From an uncultured Phycisphaerae bacterium (GTDB lineage: Bacteria; Planctomycetota; Phycisphaerae; Sedimentisphaerales; Anaerohalosphaeraceae), in NCBI GenBank assembly GCA_937920485.1, contig CALETL010000084.1, positions 1 through 8,506 on the forward strand: a stretch of DNA of 8,506 nucleotides, given 5' to 3'. Below are positions 1-5,995 of the stretch, piece by piece; the first letter of the stretch is position 1, and each line of letters opens with the position of its first letter. The position numbers and the translations under genes were made by a program. Under the pieces are notes generated by a model. That model did no database searches and had not been told where the DNA came from. It was given only the letters and a program-made list of their open reading frames with translations.

Positions 1-16
1 TTTACACAGCTTTGAC

Positions 17-44
17 TTGCATTTTTCGCTGCAAATGATACAAT
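17..44 (+). promoter_or_regulatory. Sigma70-type promoter of the THX gene
   Basis: A -10 box TACAAT at 39-44 is preceded by TGA, giving an extended -10. A -35-like TTGCAT lies at 17-22 with a 16 bp spacer. A better -35 hexamer, TTGACT at 12-17, sits 21 bp away, which is too far. Transcription would start near 51, leaving a leader of about 54 nt before the gene at 105. Confidence 0.55.
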
Positions 45-104
45 GGCCCGCCTTGATTAGCGAATAATACAGATCAATATAAGTGAATATGAAAGGAACC
101 CCTT

Positions 105-263
105 ATGGGTCGAGGTGACAAAAGAACAGAAAAAGGTAAACGCGCACGCGGATCGTTCGGCAATATTAGAAACAAAGAACAGCTTAAAGCCCGCGCCATC
201 GCCGCCAAAGCTGCACCGAAAAAAGAAGAAAAACCCGCTGAAATAACCGAAACACCAGCATAG
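105..263 (+). CDS. Small ribosomal subunit protein bTHX (Thx)
   Basis: This is a 52-residue, very basic protein starting MGRGDKRTEKGKRARGSFGN. The pattern MG(K/R)GDK(K/R)T..GK...GS(F/Y)G is that of the THX peptide family, known from Thermus and Bacteroidetes, where the peptide sits in the head of the 30S subunit and neutralises rRNA. Family members are often only 25-30 residues. Here residues 25-52 form an extra Ala/Lys/Glu-rich, probably disordered tail. The ATG is preceded by AAAGGA at 92-97 with a 7 nt gap, and an extended -10 promoter lies upstream. The next element is a terminator-like hairpin, so the gene may form its own short transcript or lead into nspC. Open frames on the opposite strand across it are shadows. 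Family assignment rests on the N-terminal motif only. Confidence 0.8.
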   Translation: MGRGDKRTEKGKRARGSFGNIRNKEQLKARAIAAKAAPKKEEKPAEITETPA

Positions 264-286
264 TCTTTTTCTATTGAAATTAAATC

Positions 287-332
287 CAAGTTCCCTCATC
301 AGCATCCCGCTGTGAGGGACTTGTTCGTTTTT
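287..332 (+). terminator. Strong intrinsic terminator, possible attenuator of nspC
   Basis: The left arm is 287-303 and the right arm is 309-323. CAAGT and CCCTCA pair with TGAGGGACTTG, with one bulged T. After a second bulged T at 299, CAGC (300-303) pairs with GCTG (309-312), and ATCCC forms the loop. The run TTCGTTTTT follows at 324-332. That is an intrinsic terminator for the THX transcript. It ends only two bases before the nspC Shine-Dalgarno sequence (334-338), and I see no promoter between hairpin and gene. Any nspC transcript therefore has to contain this hairpin, which suggests attenuation. Confidence 0.8.
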
Positions 333-344
333 AGAGGGTTAAGG

Positions 345-1490
345 TTGGATTACGATTTAGACAAGTTGACCACGCCCTGTTATCTAATCGATCTGGGGCT
401 ATTGAAGAAAAACCTTGACGTTCTTCAAGATGTTCAGAACCGCACCCGTTGCAAAATCCTGTTGGCCCAGAAGGGCTACGCCGCATGGAGCACGTATGAC
501 CTGTGCAACCGGTATCTGGCCGGAACGGCGGGGAGCTCATTACATGAAGCCAAGCTCAGCGCCGAATACTTCAAGGGCGAAGTTCACTTATGCGCTCCGG
601 CGTATCGCAACGATGATATGGATGAATATATCCGCATCGTCGATCACATTGTCTTTAACTCGTTGACCCAGTGGGCACGTTTTAAAGAGAAAGTAACTTC
701 TGCCCCTAAAAAAATCGAGTGTGGCCTGCGAATCAACCCCATGCACTCGGAGGTTAAAACGAAAATTTATGACCCCTGCGCACCGGGTTCTCGACTAGGG
801 ATTACCGTTGAGCAATTCGACGCAGGAGCATTAGACGGTATTTCAGGTCTGCATTTTCATACGCTATGTGAATTGAACGCCGACTCGCTGGCTCGTACGC
901 TGACCGTGGTGGAAAAACAGTTTGGCAAAACAATCAAGCAGATGGACTGGATCAACTTTGGCGGCGGCCATCATATTACCCGTGATGATTATGATGTAAA
1001 CCTATTGTGTAAGTTGATCACTGATTTTTATCAACGCTATCCGAACCTGAAAACCATTTATCTCGAACCCGGTGAGGCGATCGCGCTGAATACAGGTATT
1101 TTGGTTGCCTCGGTGCTGGATATTGTCCATAACGAATTCGACATCGCAATACTGGACACCTCTGCTTCGGCCCATATGCCGGATGTATTGGAAATGCCCT
1201 ACCGCCCCACCATCATCGGCGCAGGACAACCCAATGAAAAGGCGCATACGTATCGACTTGCCGGGCCAACGTGCCTTGCAGGCGATGTGATCGGGGATTA
1301 TTCATTCGATGCACCACTGAAGATTGGAGACAAACTTGTATTTGACGACATGGCCCACTACACAATGGTCAAAAATACAATGTTCAATGGGATTAATCTG
1401 CCGGACATTGTGCTGTACGACCCGGATACAGACGACTACAAACTCCAGCGGCGGTTTACCTACGAAGATTTTAAGTCACGTTTGTCTTAA
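345..1490 (+). CDS. nspC: Carboxynorspermidine/carboxyspermidine decarboxylase
   Basis: This is a cytoplasmic PLP enzyme that decarboxylates carboxynorspermidine or carboxyspermidine, the last step of the alternative (non-AdoMet) polyamine pathway. It belongs to the alanine-racemase-like fold III. Visible hallmarks, numbered from the chosen start, are TPCYLID near the N terminus, the PLP lysine in KILLAQK (about K43), SSLHEAKL, the GLHFH histidines (about 170-172), the glycine loop FGGGHH (about 206-210), EPGEA (E241), and the C-terminal GPTCLAGD (C310, D314) and DMAHYTMVK (Y339) active-site elements. The chosen TTG at 345 gives 381 residues, the usual family length, and has GAGGG at 334-338 six bases upstream. 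An in-frame GTG at 312 lies inside the terminator stem with no ribosome-binding site. The carboxynorspermidine dehydrogenase gene that often accompanies nspC is not in the window. Function is secure; preferred substrate is not. Confidence 0.93.
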   Translation: MDYDLDKLTTPCYLIDLGLLKKNLDVLQDVQNRTRCKILLAQKGYAAWSTYDLCNRYLAGTAGSSLHEAKLSAEYFKGEVHLCAPAYRNDDMDEYIRIVDHIVFNSLTQWARFKEKVTSAPKKIECGLRINPMHSEVKTKIYDPCAPGSRLGITVEQFDAGALDGISGLHFHTLCELNADSLARTLTVVEKQFGKTIKQMDWINFGGGHHITRDDYDVNLLCKLITDFYQRYPNLKTIYLEPGEAIALNTGILVASVLDIVHNEFDIAILDTSASAHMPDVLEMPYRPTIIGAGQPNEKAHTYRLAGPTCLAGDVIGDYSFDAPLKIGDKLVFDDMAHYTMVKNTMFNGINLPDIVLYDPDTDDYKLQRRFTYEDFKSRLS

Positions 1491-1549
1491 GCATGTCGAA
1501 GGATTTGTCGTAATCACAACAGTCGCATCTTTTCTTGGAGTGCTCTAAG

Positions 1550-2002
1550 TTACTTTTCTTCGGGCTTTTCCTGGGGTTTATGGATTTTTCTGTCGAGCGG
1601 ATTCAAGACCGCCAGGATAATCAGTGAAAGAAATGTAACAGCTATGGCAATATCGTAAAGCCGCATTCCGCAGGCGATTCCGATGCTTGTAACAACCCAG
1701 ATCGTTGCCGCAGTCGTCATACCGTAAACATTGGTCCGGTCGCGAAGAACCGCACCGCCGCCGATAAAGCCGACTCCGGTAACAATCCCCGCCGTCAAAC
1801 GAGAGATGGCCTCCGGGCTGACAAGCACTTTGTGAGCGATCAGCATGAATGTTGCCGCACCCATACAGATCAGAATGTTCGTTCGTAAACCGGCGGGTTT
1901 TCCGTGAATCTCGCGTTCGATCCCTATCACGCCGCCCAGAACAACCGCCGCAATCAACGGCACAAAAGATTGAAATTCGATGTAGTCCGCAATACATTCC
2001 AT
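1550..2002 (-). CDS. MgtC/SapB family membrane protein
   Basis: This is a short integral membrane protein of the MgtC/SapB family. The family is linked to growth in low magnesium and to modulation of the F-type ATPase in pathogens, but most environmental members have no known job. Family motifs are visible: GGVIGIEREIHGKPAGLRT after the first hydrophobic segment, a second segment with LICMGAATFML, then GVGFIGGGAVLRD, YGMTTAATIWV and a last long hydrophobic segment ending before a charged tail (DRKIHKPQEKPEEK). About four to five membrane helices are expected. The C-terminal ACT-like domain of Salmonella MgtC is absent. The ATG at 2002 gives 150 residues. A GTG at 2038 would add 12 polar residues. 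Neither start has a Shine-Dalgarno sequence, and a -10 box six bases before ATG 2002 favours the shorter, possibly leaderless form. It converges with nspC across about 60 bp without a clear terminator. Confidence 0.88.
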   Translation of the reverse strand: MECIADYIEFQSFVPLIAAVVLGGVIGIEREIHGKPAGLRTNILICMGAATFMLIAHKVLVSPEAISRLTAGIVTGVGFIGGGAVLRDRTNVYGMTTAATIWVVTSIGIACGMRLYDIAIAVTFLSLIILAVLNPLDRKIHKPQEKPEEK

Positions 2003-2008
2003 AGTACT

Positions 2009-2014
2009 ATTATC
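2009..2014 (-). promoter_or_regulatory. Candidate -10 box giving a leaderless MgtC-like mRNA
   Basis: On the minus strand GATAAT is followed by AGTACT and then the ATG at 2002, so the seventh base after the hexamer is the A of the start codon. No convincing -35 is present 16-18 bp upstream. An alternative -10, TATAAA, lies at 2039-2044 and would also place the start site downstream of the GTG at 2038. The stretch ATAATAGTACT recurs in front of the ParA-like gene. Confidence 0.35.
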
Positions 2015-2120
2015 GTCATTTTCTGCGTTAAACTGCACTTTATAATGCCGCTAAAAGCCGCGGGCGTAATTGAGGACTGTGTATGCAGGCAAGTGTTTCG
2101 GAAACGGACAGACTTTTAAG

Positions 2121-2717
2121 TCATGATTTTTTTTCATGTGTCAGGCCCGGGAGCAGTTCCGGGTGGTCAACCAGTTCCAGTGTTTGCCGGATGAATTCCT
2201 TCCAATGCGGCAGGCGGTGTGTTCTGCGCTGCAGGATGAGATTTCGCAGGGTTTTATAGCTCATGCACCACATGCGGGTTTGCAGGAAACCTTCGGGCAG
2301 CTTTTTTTTGATCTCGATAATATCTTTTTGCTGTGCAGCTTCGTGAATCCATTTCAGTGTTTCGGGTGAACAGGAGTTCGGCTCAAAATTTTCGGTGATA
2401 AAATTTTCGACACGTGCCGCATCGTTCATATCAACCGCCTGCAATTCGGCTGTCAACGTGTGCATGGTGCTTTCGGACTGTTTGCTGCTAAGCCGGAACG
2501 TATCGGCTTCCTGCCACCAATAGCGGGGGGCGCGTACATCCAGCCAGAGAATCATGCTTTCGAGAAACTTGTTGTGTCCGCCGTCCAGCGTGGCCAGCTT
2601 TTTGGCAACGACACTCATTTTTTCAGTTTCCTGCTTTTTGTTATGCGCAAGGCCCTGCAACGCAGCTCGATAGCCCGCTTCATCTACTTTTTCGACTCTA
2701 ATATAAAATGATTCCAT
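2121..2717 (-). CDS. Uncharacterised protein with ThyX-like motif
   Basis: This 198-residue soluble protein has no signal peptide or membrane segment. I do not recognise a characterised homologue. Residues 52-88 (LESMILWLDVRAPRYWWQEAD, then FRLSSKQSESTMH) look like proteins of phages and Firmicutes that I recall as distant relatives of the flavin-dependent thymidylate synthase ThyX. FR..S...S.S...H loosely follows the ThyX motif RHR..S.NE.S.RY. A C-terminal stretch, LRNLILQRRTHRLPHWKEF (158-176), lies where ThyX has its second conserved helix. Key ThyX residues are not conserved, so thymidylate synthesis should not be assumed. The ATG is preceded by GGAG (2727-2730) nine bases upstream, and a good promoter lies at 2763-2791. 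The gene lies upstream of the MgtC-like gene on the same strand with a gap of roughly 120 bp, so co-transcription is possible. Confidence 0.75.
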   Translation of the reverse strand: MESFYIRVEKVDEAGYRAALQGLAHNKKQETEKMSVVAKKLATLDGGHNKFLESMILWLDVRAPRYWWQEADTFRLSSKQSESTMHTLTAELQAVDMNDAARVENFITENFEPNSCSPETLKWIHEAAQQKDIIEIKKKLPEGFLQTRMWCMSYKTLRNLILQRRTHRLPHWKEFIRQTLELVDHPELLPGLTHEKKS

Positions 2718-2762
2718 CCCTGTTGGCTCCGAAAACAGCTTAAATTTACATTATTTTTTAAC

Positions 2763-2791
2763 AGCATAACAGAGACGTCACATTTCTTCAA
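2763..2791 (-). promoter_or_regulatory. Promoter of the ThyX-like gene
   Basis: On the minus strand TTGAAG (2786-2791) and TATGCT (2763-2768) are 17 bp apart. TGT precedes the second hexamer, making an extended -10. The spacer holds the palindrome GACGTC (2774-2779). The start site would lie near 2756, about 39 bases before the gene. Confidence 0.5.
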
Positions 2792-2819
2792 GCATTCCGA
2801 CCCCAAAGAAGTGTAAATC

Positions 2820-2852
2820 AAAAAACGCCGGGCTGGTAATCCAACCCGGCGT
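2820..2852 (-). terminator. Intrinsic terminator of the ParA-CBM48 gene
   Basis: ACGCCGGG (2825-2832) pairs perfectly with CCCGGCGT (2845-2852). Inside, one C/A mismatch is followed by three more pairs and a TAAT loop. On the minus strand the hairpin is followed by five to six T residues (2820-2825). It sits about 30 bases after the stop codon at 2884, which fits termination of the ParA-like gene. Confidence 0.9.
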
Positions 2853-2883
2853 CTCTTTCCTCATAAACCTCCACTGGTTTATT

Positions 2884-4080
2884 CTACTGAACATTCAGTA
2901 CGGAGTTGAAATCCCCGTACGGATTCATTTCGATCCAATCATTATACGGATCCTGCTGCCATTGTCCGTCCACAACCAGTCGGTACCTGTATAGCCCCTT
3001 GTTTATGGGCATCGCCAACTGCCATTTACCGTTTTCGTCTAGACGTTGCAGTGGCGTTTTTTCCGGATCCCACTCATTAAAGTCACCGGCAATCTGGACT
3101 TTTTGGGCCCTTGGATACATCGTGCTGAATACCACCTGCCCATCCAATTGACGAACACCGTAGAAATCAGAAAGTTTTTCATCCAAAGAGACAATCGGCT
3201 GTTGTTTTTTGGGTTGCTGAGAGGGTGTGTCCGCCAGCAATTCATCAGCACTGGCGCCGATGCTCTCCAGTTTGGCCTGGAGCGAGTTGACCAGCTGTGC
3301 CTTGTGCATTTGAGTGTCCGAGCCGATTAATTCATCGGCAAGGGCCAGAAAATCCTTATATCCTTTGCTCGTCGGATCATACTCACCGACCGGCTGGCCG
3401 AGCGAGGCGGCTTCTTTAAGTTTGGTATTAAAGTTGACCACTGTCTTGAACATTCGCTCGGAGAAGTGCTTTTTCAACTCAGCCAGGATTTCCCGACCCA
3501 TTTTGGTCCGGATGTCGTACATACTCGCCAAAACCGTCACATTGATCGTTTGCTCGCATTGTTCACAGAACGCACTGAGTGTTTCAAGCTGTCGGCTGAG
3601 GCCGTGCAGCGAAAAATAGCCCATTTCCACCGGCACCATGACATCGCTTGCCGCACGAAGGGCGTTAAAGGTCAACAGCCCTACCGACGGCGGGCAGTCA
3701 ATGACTACATAATCATATTCATCCTGAACTTCGGCCAGCACTTTTTTCAGGCAGTTCTCTCGATCCACAATTCCAGTCATCTGCTGTTCAAATGCCGCAA
3801 GGTCGATATTGGACGGAGCCATTTCAAACCGTTCACAAATCTGCCAAAGAATTTCCTTGAGCCGCATGGGTTCGCCGCGACCGGCGCCGATCAAAACATC
3901 GTAGGTACTTTGCTCGATCTGCTCTTCGGGTACCGCCAACCCGACGGCACAGTGGCCCTGCGGGTCCATATCCACTAGCAAGGTTCGGTTTCCTTTGGCT
4001 GCCAGAGCAGCAGAGAGGTTGATGGAGACCGTGGTCTTGCCACAGCCGCCTTTTTGGTTGATTACGGCAATTGTTCTCAT
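2884..4080 (-). CDS. ParA-type ATPase fused to a CBM48 glycogen-binding domain
   Basis: This 398-residue cytoplasmic protein has two parts. Residues 1 to about 250 are a ParA/Soj/MinD-type ATPase: deviant Walker A KGGCGKTT (10-17) with the signature lysine K10, A' motif VDMDPQG (36-42), Walker B VVIDCPP (125-131) and the ParA segment PVEMGYFSLHGL. Such ATPases dimerise on ATP, bind DNA nonspecifically and position cargo. After a Gln/Lys-rich linker (about 255-312), residues 315-398 form an early-set domain of the AMPK-beta/CBM48 type: VQIAGDFNEWD, GLYRYRLVVDGQW..DP and FNSVLNV. W337, W374 and N392 match sugar-contacting positions of the AMPK-beta domain, and the lysine there is R367. The chosen ATG has GGGAG nine bases upstream; a TTG at 4116 is weaker. 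There is no parB and no parS site nearby, and a terminator follows. A role in placing glycogen granules, or in coupling glycogen to DNA segregation, is inference. Confidence 0.9.
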   Translation of the reverse strand: MRTIAVINQKGGCGKTTVSINLSAALAAKGNRTLLVDMDPQGHCAVGLAVPEEQIEQSTYDVLIGAGRGEPMRLKEILWQICERFEMAPSNIDLAAFEQQMTGIVDRENCLKKVLAEVQDEYDYVVIDCPPSVGLLTFNALRAASDVMVPVEMGYFSLHGLSRQLETLSAFCEQCEQTINVTVLASMYDIRTKMGREILAELKKHFSERMFKTVVNFNTKLKEAASLGQPVGEYDPTSKGYKDFLALADELIGSDTQMHKAQLVNSLQAKLESIGASADELLADTPSQQPKKQQPIVSLDEKLSDFYGVRQLDGQVVFSTMYPRAQKVQIAGDFNEWDPEKTPLQRLDENGKWQLAMPINKGLYRYRLVVDGQWQQDPYNDWIEMNPYGDFNSVLNVQ

Positions 4081-4168
4081 TTTCAGCATCTCCCTATGCC
4101 CCTGAGGACTTGGCAACTTTACAATTATTTAAAAAACCTTATTTTTAATATTAATACCGCTATTTGGA

Positions 4169-4210
4169 TTATCGGATAAAATAATCGAACTCCTTTAATA
4201 TTTTATCGGA
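4169..4210. repeat. Spaced inverted repeat in the ParA-gene leader
   Basis: GATAAAATA (4175-4183) and TATTTTATC (4199-4207) form a perfect 9 bp inverted repeat with 15 bp between the arms. TTATCGGA also occurs twice in direct orientation (4169-4176 and 4203-4210). It overlaps a weak leftward promoter (TTGAGT at 4225-4230, 17 bp, GATAAA at 4202-4207), so it could be an operator for the ParA-like gene. Confidence 0.5.
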
Positions 4211-4241
4211 CAACTGTCGAAAAAACTCAAATATCAGTACT

Positions 4242-4247
4242 ATTATA
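4242..4247 (-). promoter_or_regulatory. Candidate -10 box for the ParA-CBM48 gene
   Basis: On the minus strand a perfect TATAAT is followed by AGTACT, with a start site expected at about 4235. The matching -35 position is poor. The resulting leader would be about 155 nt and would include the inverted repeat at 4169-4210. Confidence 0.35.
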
Positions 4248-4286
4248 GGTCATTTTTCATCAAATCGACCCATTGAATGCCCATGA

Positions 4287-4302
4287 TAATCGGCTCCGAT
4301 TA
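4287..4302. repeat. Short perfect palindrome TAATCGG-CT-CCGATTA
   Basis: Two 7 bp arms are separated by two bases. The half-site resembles the TTATCGG repeats at 4169 and 4203 and lies 119 bp before the rightward small gene, so it is a plausible binding site for a dimeric regulator. Confidence 0.5.
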
Positions 4303-4421
4303 AATCTCCAGTAAAATGACTTAAAAAATGAACCAAAAAGCCCATTTAGGTCGATATTATATATTGATGAATTAGATGAAAAAATTGACACCATAGAGGT
4401 GATTATTTCGGAGTAATAGCA

Positions 4422-4625
4422 ATGACTGAAGACAAAATCGTGCAATGGATGAGAGAAAAAGTTCAACTGGCCGGTTTTACCGATGCAACGTCGCTGGCCG
4501 AGAGTTTCCTTAAAGAACACCATATTAATGATGCACTGGACCCGGATTTTTCACGCTCACTGGACGCCGGGTTTAAGGTTGCTCAGGAGATTCGCGATAA
4601 AGAGCTGGTTTCACTGGCTGGCTAA
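4422..4625 (+). CDS. Small acidic protein of unknown function
   Basis: This 67-residue protein starts MTEDKIVQWMREKVQLAGFT. I do not recognise it. It has 13 acidic and 8 basic residues, no cysteine, no membrane segment and no signal peptide. It looks mostly helical, with two amphipathic stretches around residues 3-17 and 22-35, a short DPDFSRSLD segment, then a final helix at about 48-63. Coding is supported by a good ribosome-binding site (GGAG at 4410-4413, eight bases before the ATG). It is divergent from the ParA-like gene and converges on dnaA with 50 bp between stop codons. Its place between two replication or segregation type genes may be meaningful, but nothing in the protein proves a link. 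Confidence 0.7.
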   Translation: MTEDKIVQWMREKVQLAGFTDATSLAESFLKEHHINDALDPDFSRSLDAGFKVAQEIRDKELVSLAG

Positions 4626-4675
4626 CATATAGACCCCATCATTTCGATCGATAAAACTGCCACGGCTGCATATAT

Positions 4676-5995
4676 TCAGGCATGTTGTTTGATGCCGTTT
4701 GTCAGGCGGTCGACGCCGTCACGGAAGTCCGCATCGGTTTTATACATCTGCTCGATCTTTGTACAGGCATGAACGACCGTTGAGTGGTCGCGGCCGCCGA
4801 GATGGCCGCCGATCTCTTCAAGACTGTGGCGGGTCAGGCTGCGGGCCAGATACATACACACCTGCCGGGGCAATGCGATGCTTTGGCTGCGTTTTTTGCT
4901 TTGGATATCGGTGATCCGGACATCAAAATGGTCGCTGACCGAATGGATAATATCGCTGATTGTCACACTTTTTGAGGATGTGATTTCCTGAACACCCAGC
5001 GCCTGCCGGGCCAGATCAACCGTTATTGGCTCTCCCGCGGTCTGGGCAGTGGCATAAATAATGGTCAACGCCCCCTCCAGTTCCCGGATATTCGTCTTGA
5101 TATGCTCTGCGACTAATTCAGGCACGCCATCGGGCAGATCCAATCCTCGCAGATGCGCCTTCTTTTTGACAATGGCGATACGCGTTTCATAGCTGGGGGC
5201 GTCTAATCGAGCTACTAAACCCCATTTGAATCGGCTGATGAGCCGTTCTTCCAGCGCCGCTAAATCCTGAGGAGCACTGTCAGCAGTCAGGACAATTTGA
5301 CGGCGGTTGTTATAAAGGGCATTGAACGTATGGAAAAACTCCTCCTGGCTCTGCTCGCGTTCACGCAGAAACTGTACATCGTCAATAATCAGCACATCAA
5401 CGGTGCGGTACTGATTCTGGAAGTCCTGAAGGTTACCTTTTTCGATGGCGCTGATGAACCCGTTTACAAATTCCTCACAACTGAGAAACTGAATGGATAC
5501 ATTCTGTCGCTGCTTGCGAGCGTCATGACAAACCGCATGCAGCAGATGGGTCTTACCCAAGCCGACATTGCCGTACAGAAATAACGGATTATAGATCATG
5601 CCGGGATTCTGACTGACAGCGATGCAACTTGCATGAGCCAGTCGGTTACAGGGACCAACGACAAAACTCTCAAATGTATAATCCGGATGCAGCCGCACAC
5701 GTTTATGGACGTCGATTTGTTCGGGTAAGGTCTGTGTGGGCTGGTCACTTGCGTCAAGAAAATGCACCGAGACCAGATGGCCCGTTATATTTTGGGCCGC
5801 CTGAGTAAACGTGGCCTGGCAGTTGTCCTGCATGAATTCGGCACAGGATTGATCGGGGCAGGCAATCTGCATGAGCCCGTGATCAAACGCGATTATGTGG
5901 AGCTCGTCAAACCACTTGCGTGTATTCACCGGATCAATGGTTTTAAAACGCTCCAGAATATCGCTTAGTATTTCAGTTGTGCTTTGCTTGACCAC
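4676..5995 (-). CDS. dnaA: Chromosomal replication initiator protein DnaA
   Basis: DnaA is the AAA+ protein that binds DnaA boxes at oriC, melts the origin and helps load the helicase; it also acts as a transcription factor. The 439-residue product is complete. Domain I covers about residues 8-80 and a short linker domain II about 80-100. The AAA+ domain III carries Walker A GNVGLGKTH (142-150), Walker B VLIIDDVQFL (201-210), sensor I TADSAP (237-242), the arginine-finger motif RLISRFKWG (R255) and sensor II NIRELEGAL (R304). Domain IV ends with the DnaA signature LEEIGGHLGGRDHSTVVHA (392-410). The second Walker A residue is Asn rather than the common Gly, and sensor I reads ADSAP instead of SDRPP. 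The GTG start has AAAGGA (6001-6006) five bases upstream. dnaN and recF are not adjacent. It has its own promoter and sits downstream of the M42 gene terminator. Confidence 0.98.
   Translation of the reverse strand: MVKQSTTEILSDILERFKTIDPVNTRKWFDELHIIAFDHGLMQIACPDQSCAEFMQDNCQATFTQAAQNITGHLVSVHFLDASDQPTQTLPEQIDVHKRVRLHPDYTFESFVVGPCNRLAHASCIAVSQNPGMIYNPLFLYGNVGLGKTHLLHAVCHDARKQRQNVSIQFLSCEEFVNGFISAIEKGNLQDFQNQYRTVDVLIIDDVQFLREREQSQEEFFHTFNALYNNRRQIVLTADSAPQDLAALEERLISRFKWGLVARLDAPSYETRIAIVKKKAHLRGLDLPDGVPELVAEHIKTNIRELEGALTIIYATAQTAGEPITVDLARQALGVQEITSSKSVTISDIIHSVSDHFDVRITDIQSKKRSQSIALPRQVCMYLARSLTRHSLEEIGGHLGGRDHSTVVHACTKIEQMYKTDADFRDGVDRLTNGIKQHA

Larger units (their letters stand above)
4081..4421. 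other. AT-rich divergent intergenic region with repeats
   Basis: About 340 bp separate the ParA-like gene (leftward) from the small acidic protein gene (rightward). The DNA is clearly richer in A+T than the flanking genes. I see no conserved coding frame. It holds a TATAAT box for leftward transcription, a spaced inverted repeat at 4169-4210 and a tight palindrome at 4287-4302. A TTGACA at 4385-4390 faces the rightward gene, but no -10 stands at the right distance. No cluster of TTATCCACA-type DnaA boxes is present. Confidence 0.7.

Noticed and set aside
2095..2122. Short inverted repeats GTTTC-G-GAAAC and GACTT-TT-AAGTC after the ThyX-like gene
   Set aside because: Stems of five pairs with one- or two-base loops and no T tract are too weak for a terminator call.
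2405..2425. CACGTG core as a possible parS site
   Set aside because: The flanks do not match the TGTTNCACGTGAAACA consensus, and the site lies inside a coding region.
3466..3978. Plus-strand open frame of 170 codons opposite the ParA-like gene
   Set aside because: It is fully antisense to a well-supported conserved domain, and its composition looks like a shadow frame.
4081..4116. Upstream TTG start for the ParA-CBM48 protein, adding 12 residues
   Set aside because: ParA proteins begin just before the KGG.GKT motif, and the ATG at 4080 has GGGAG at nine bases; the TTG has no good site.
4110..4200. Leader peptide following AAAGGAG in the ParA-gene leader
   Set aside because: Only an ATT codon stands at a suitable distance, and the frame is 18 codons; too weak to call.
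4117..4421. Possible oriC in the AT-rich region near dnaA
   Set aside because: No cluster of TTATCCACA-type DnaA boxes is visible; only AT richness and ATCGG repeats support it.
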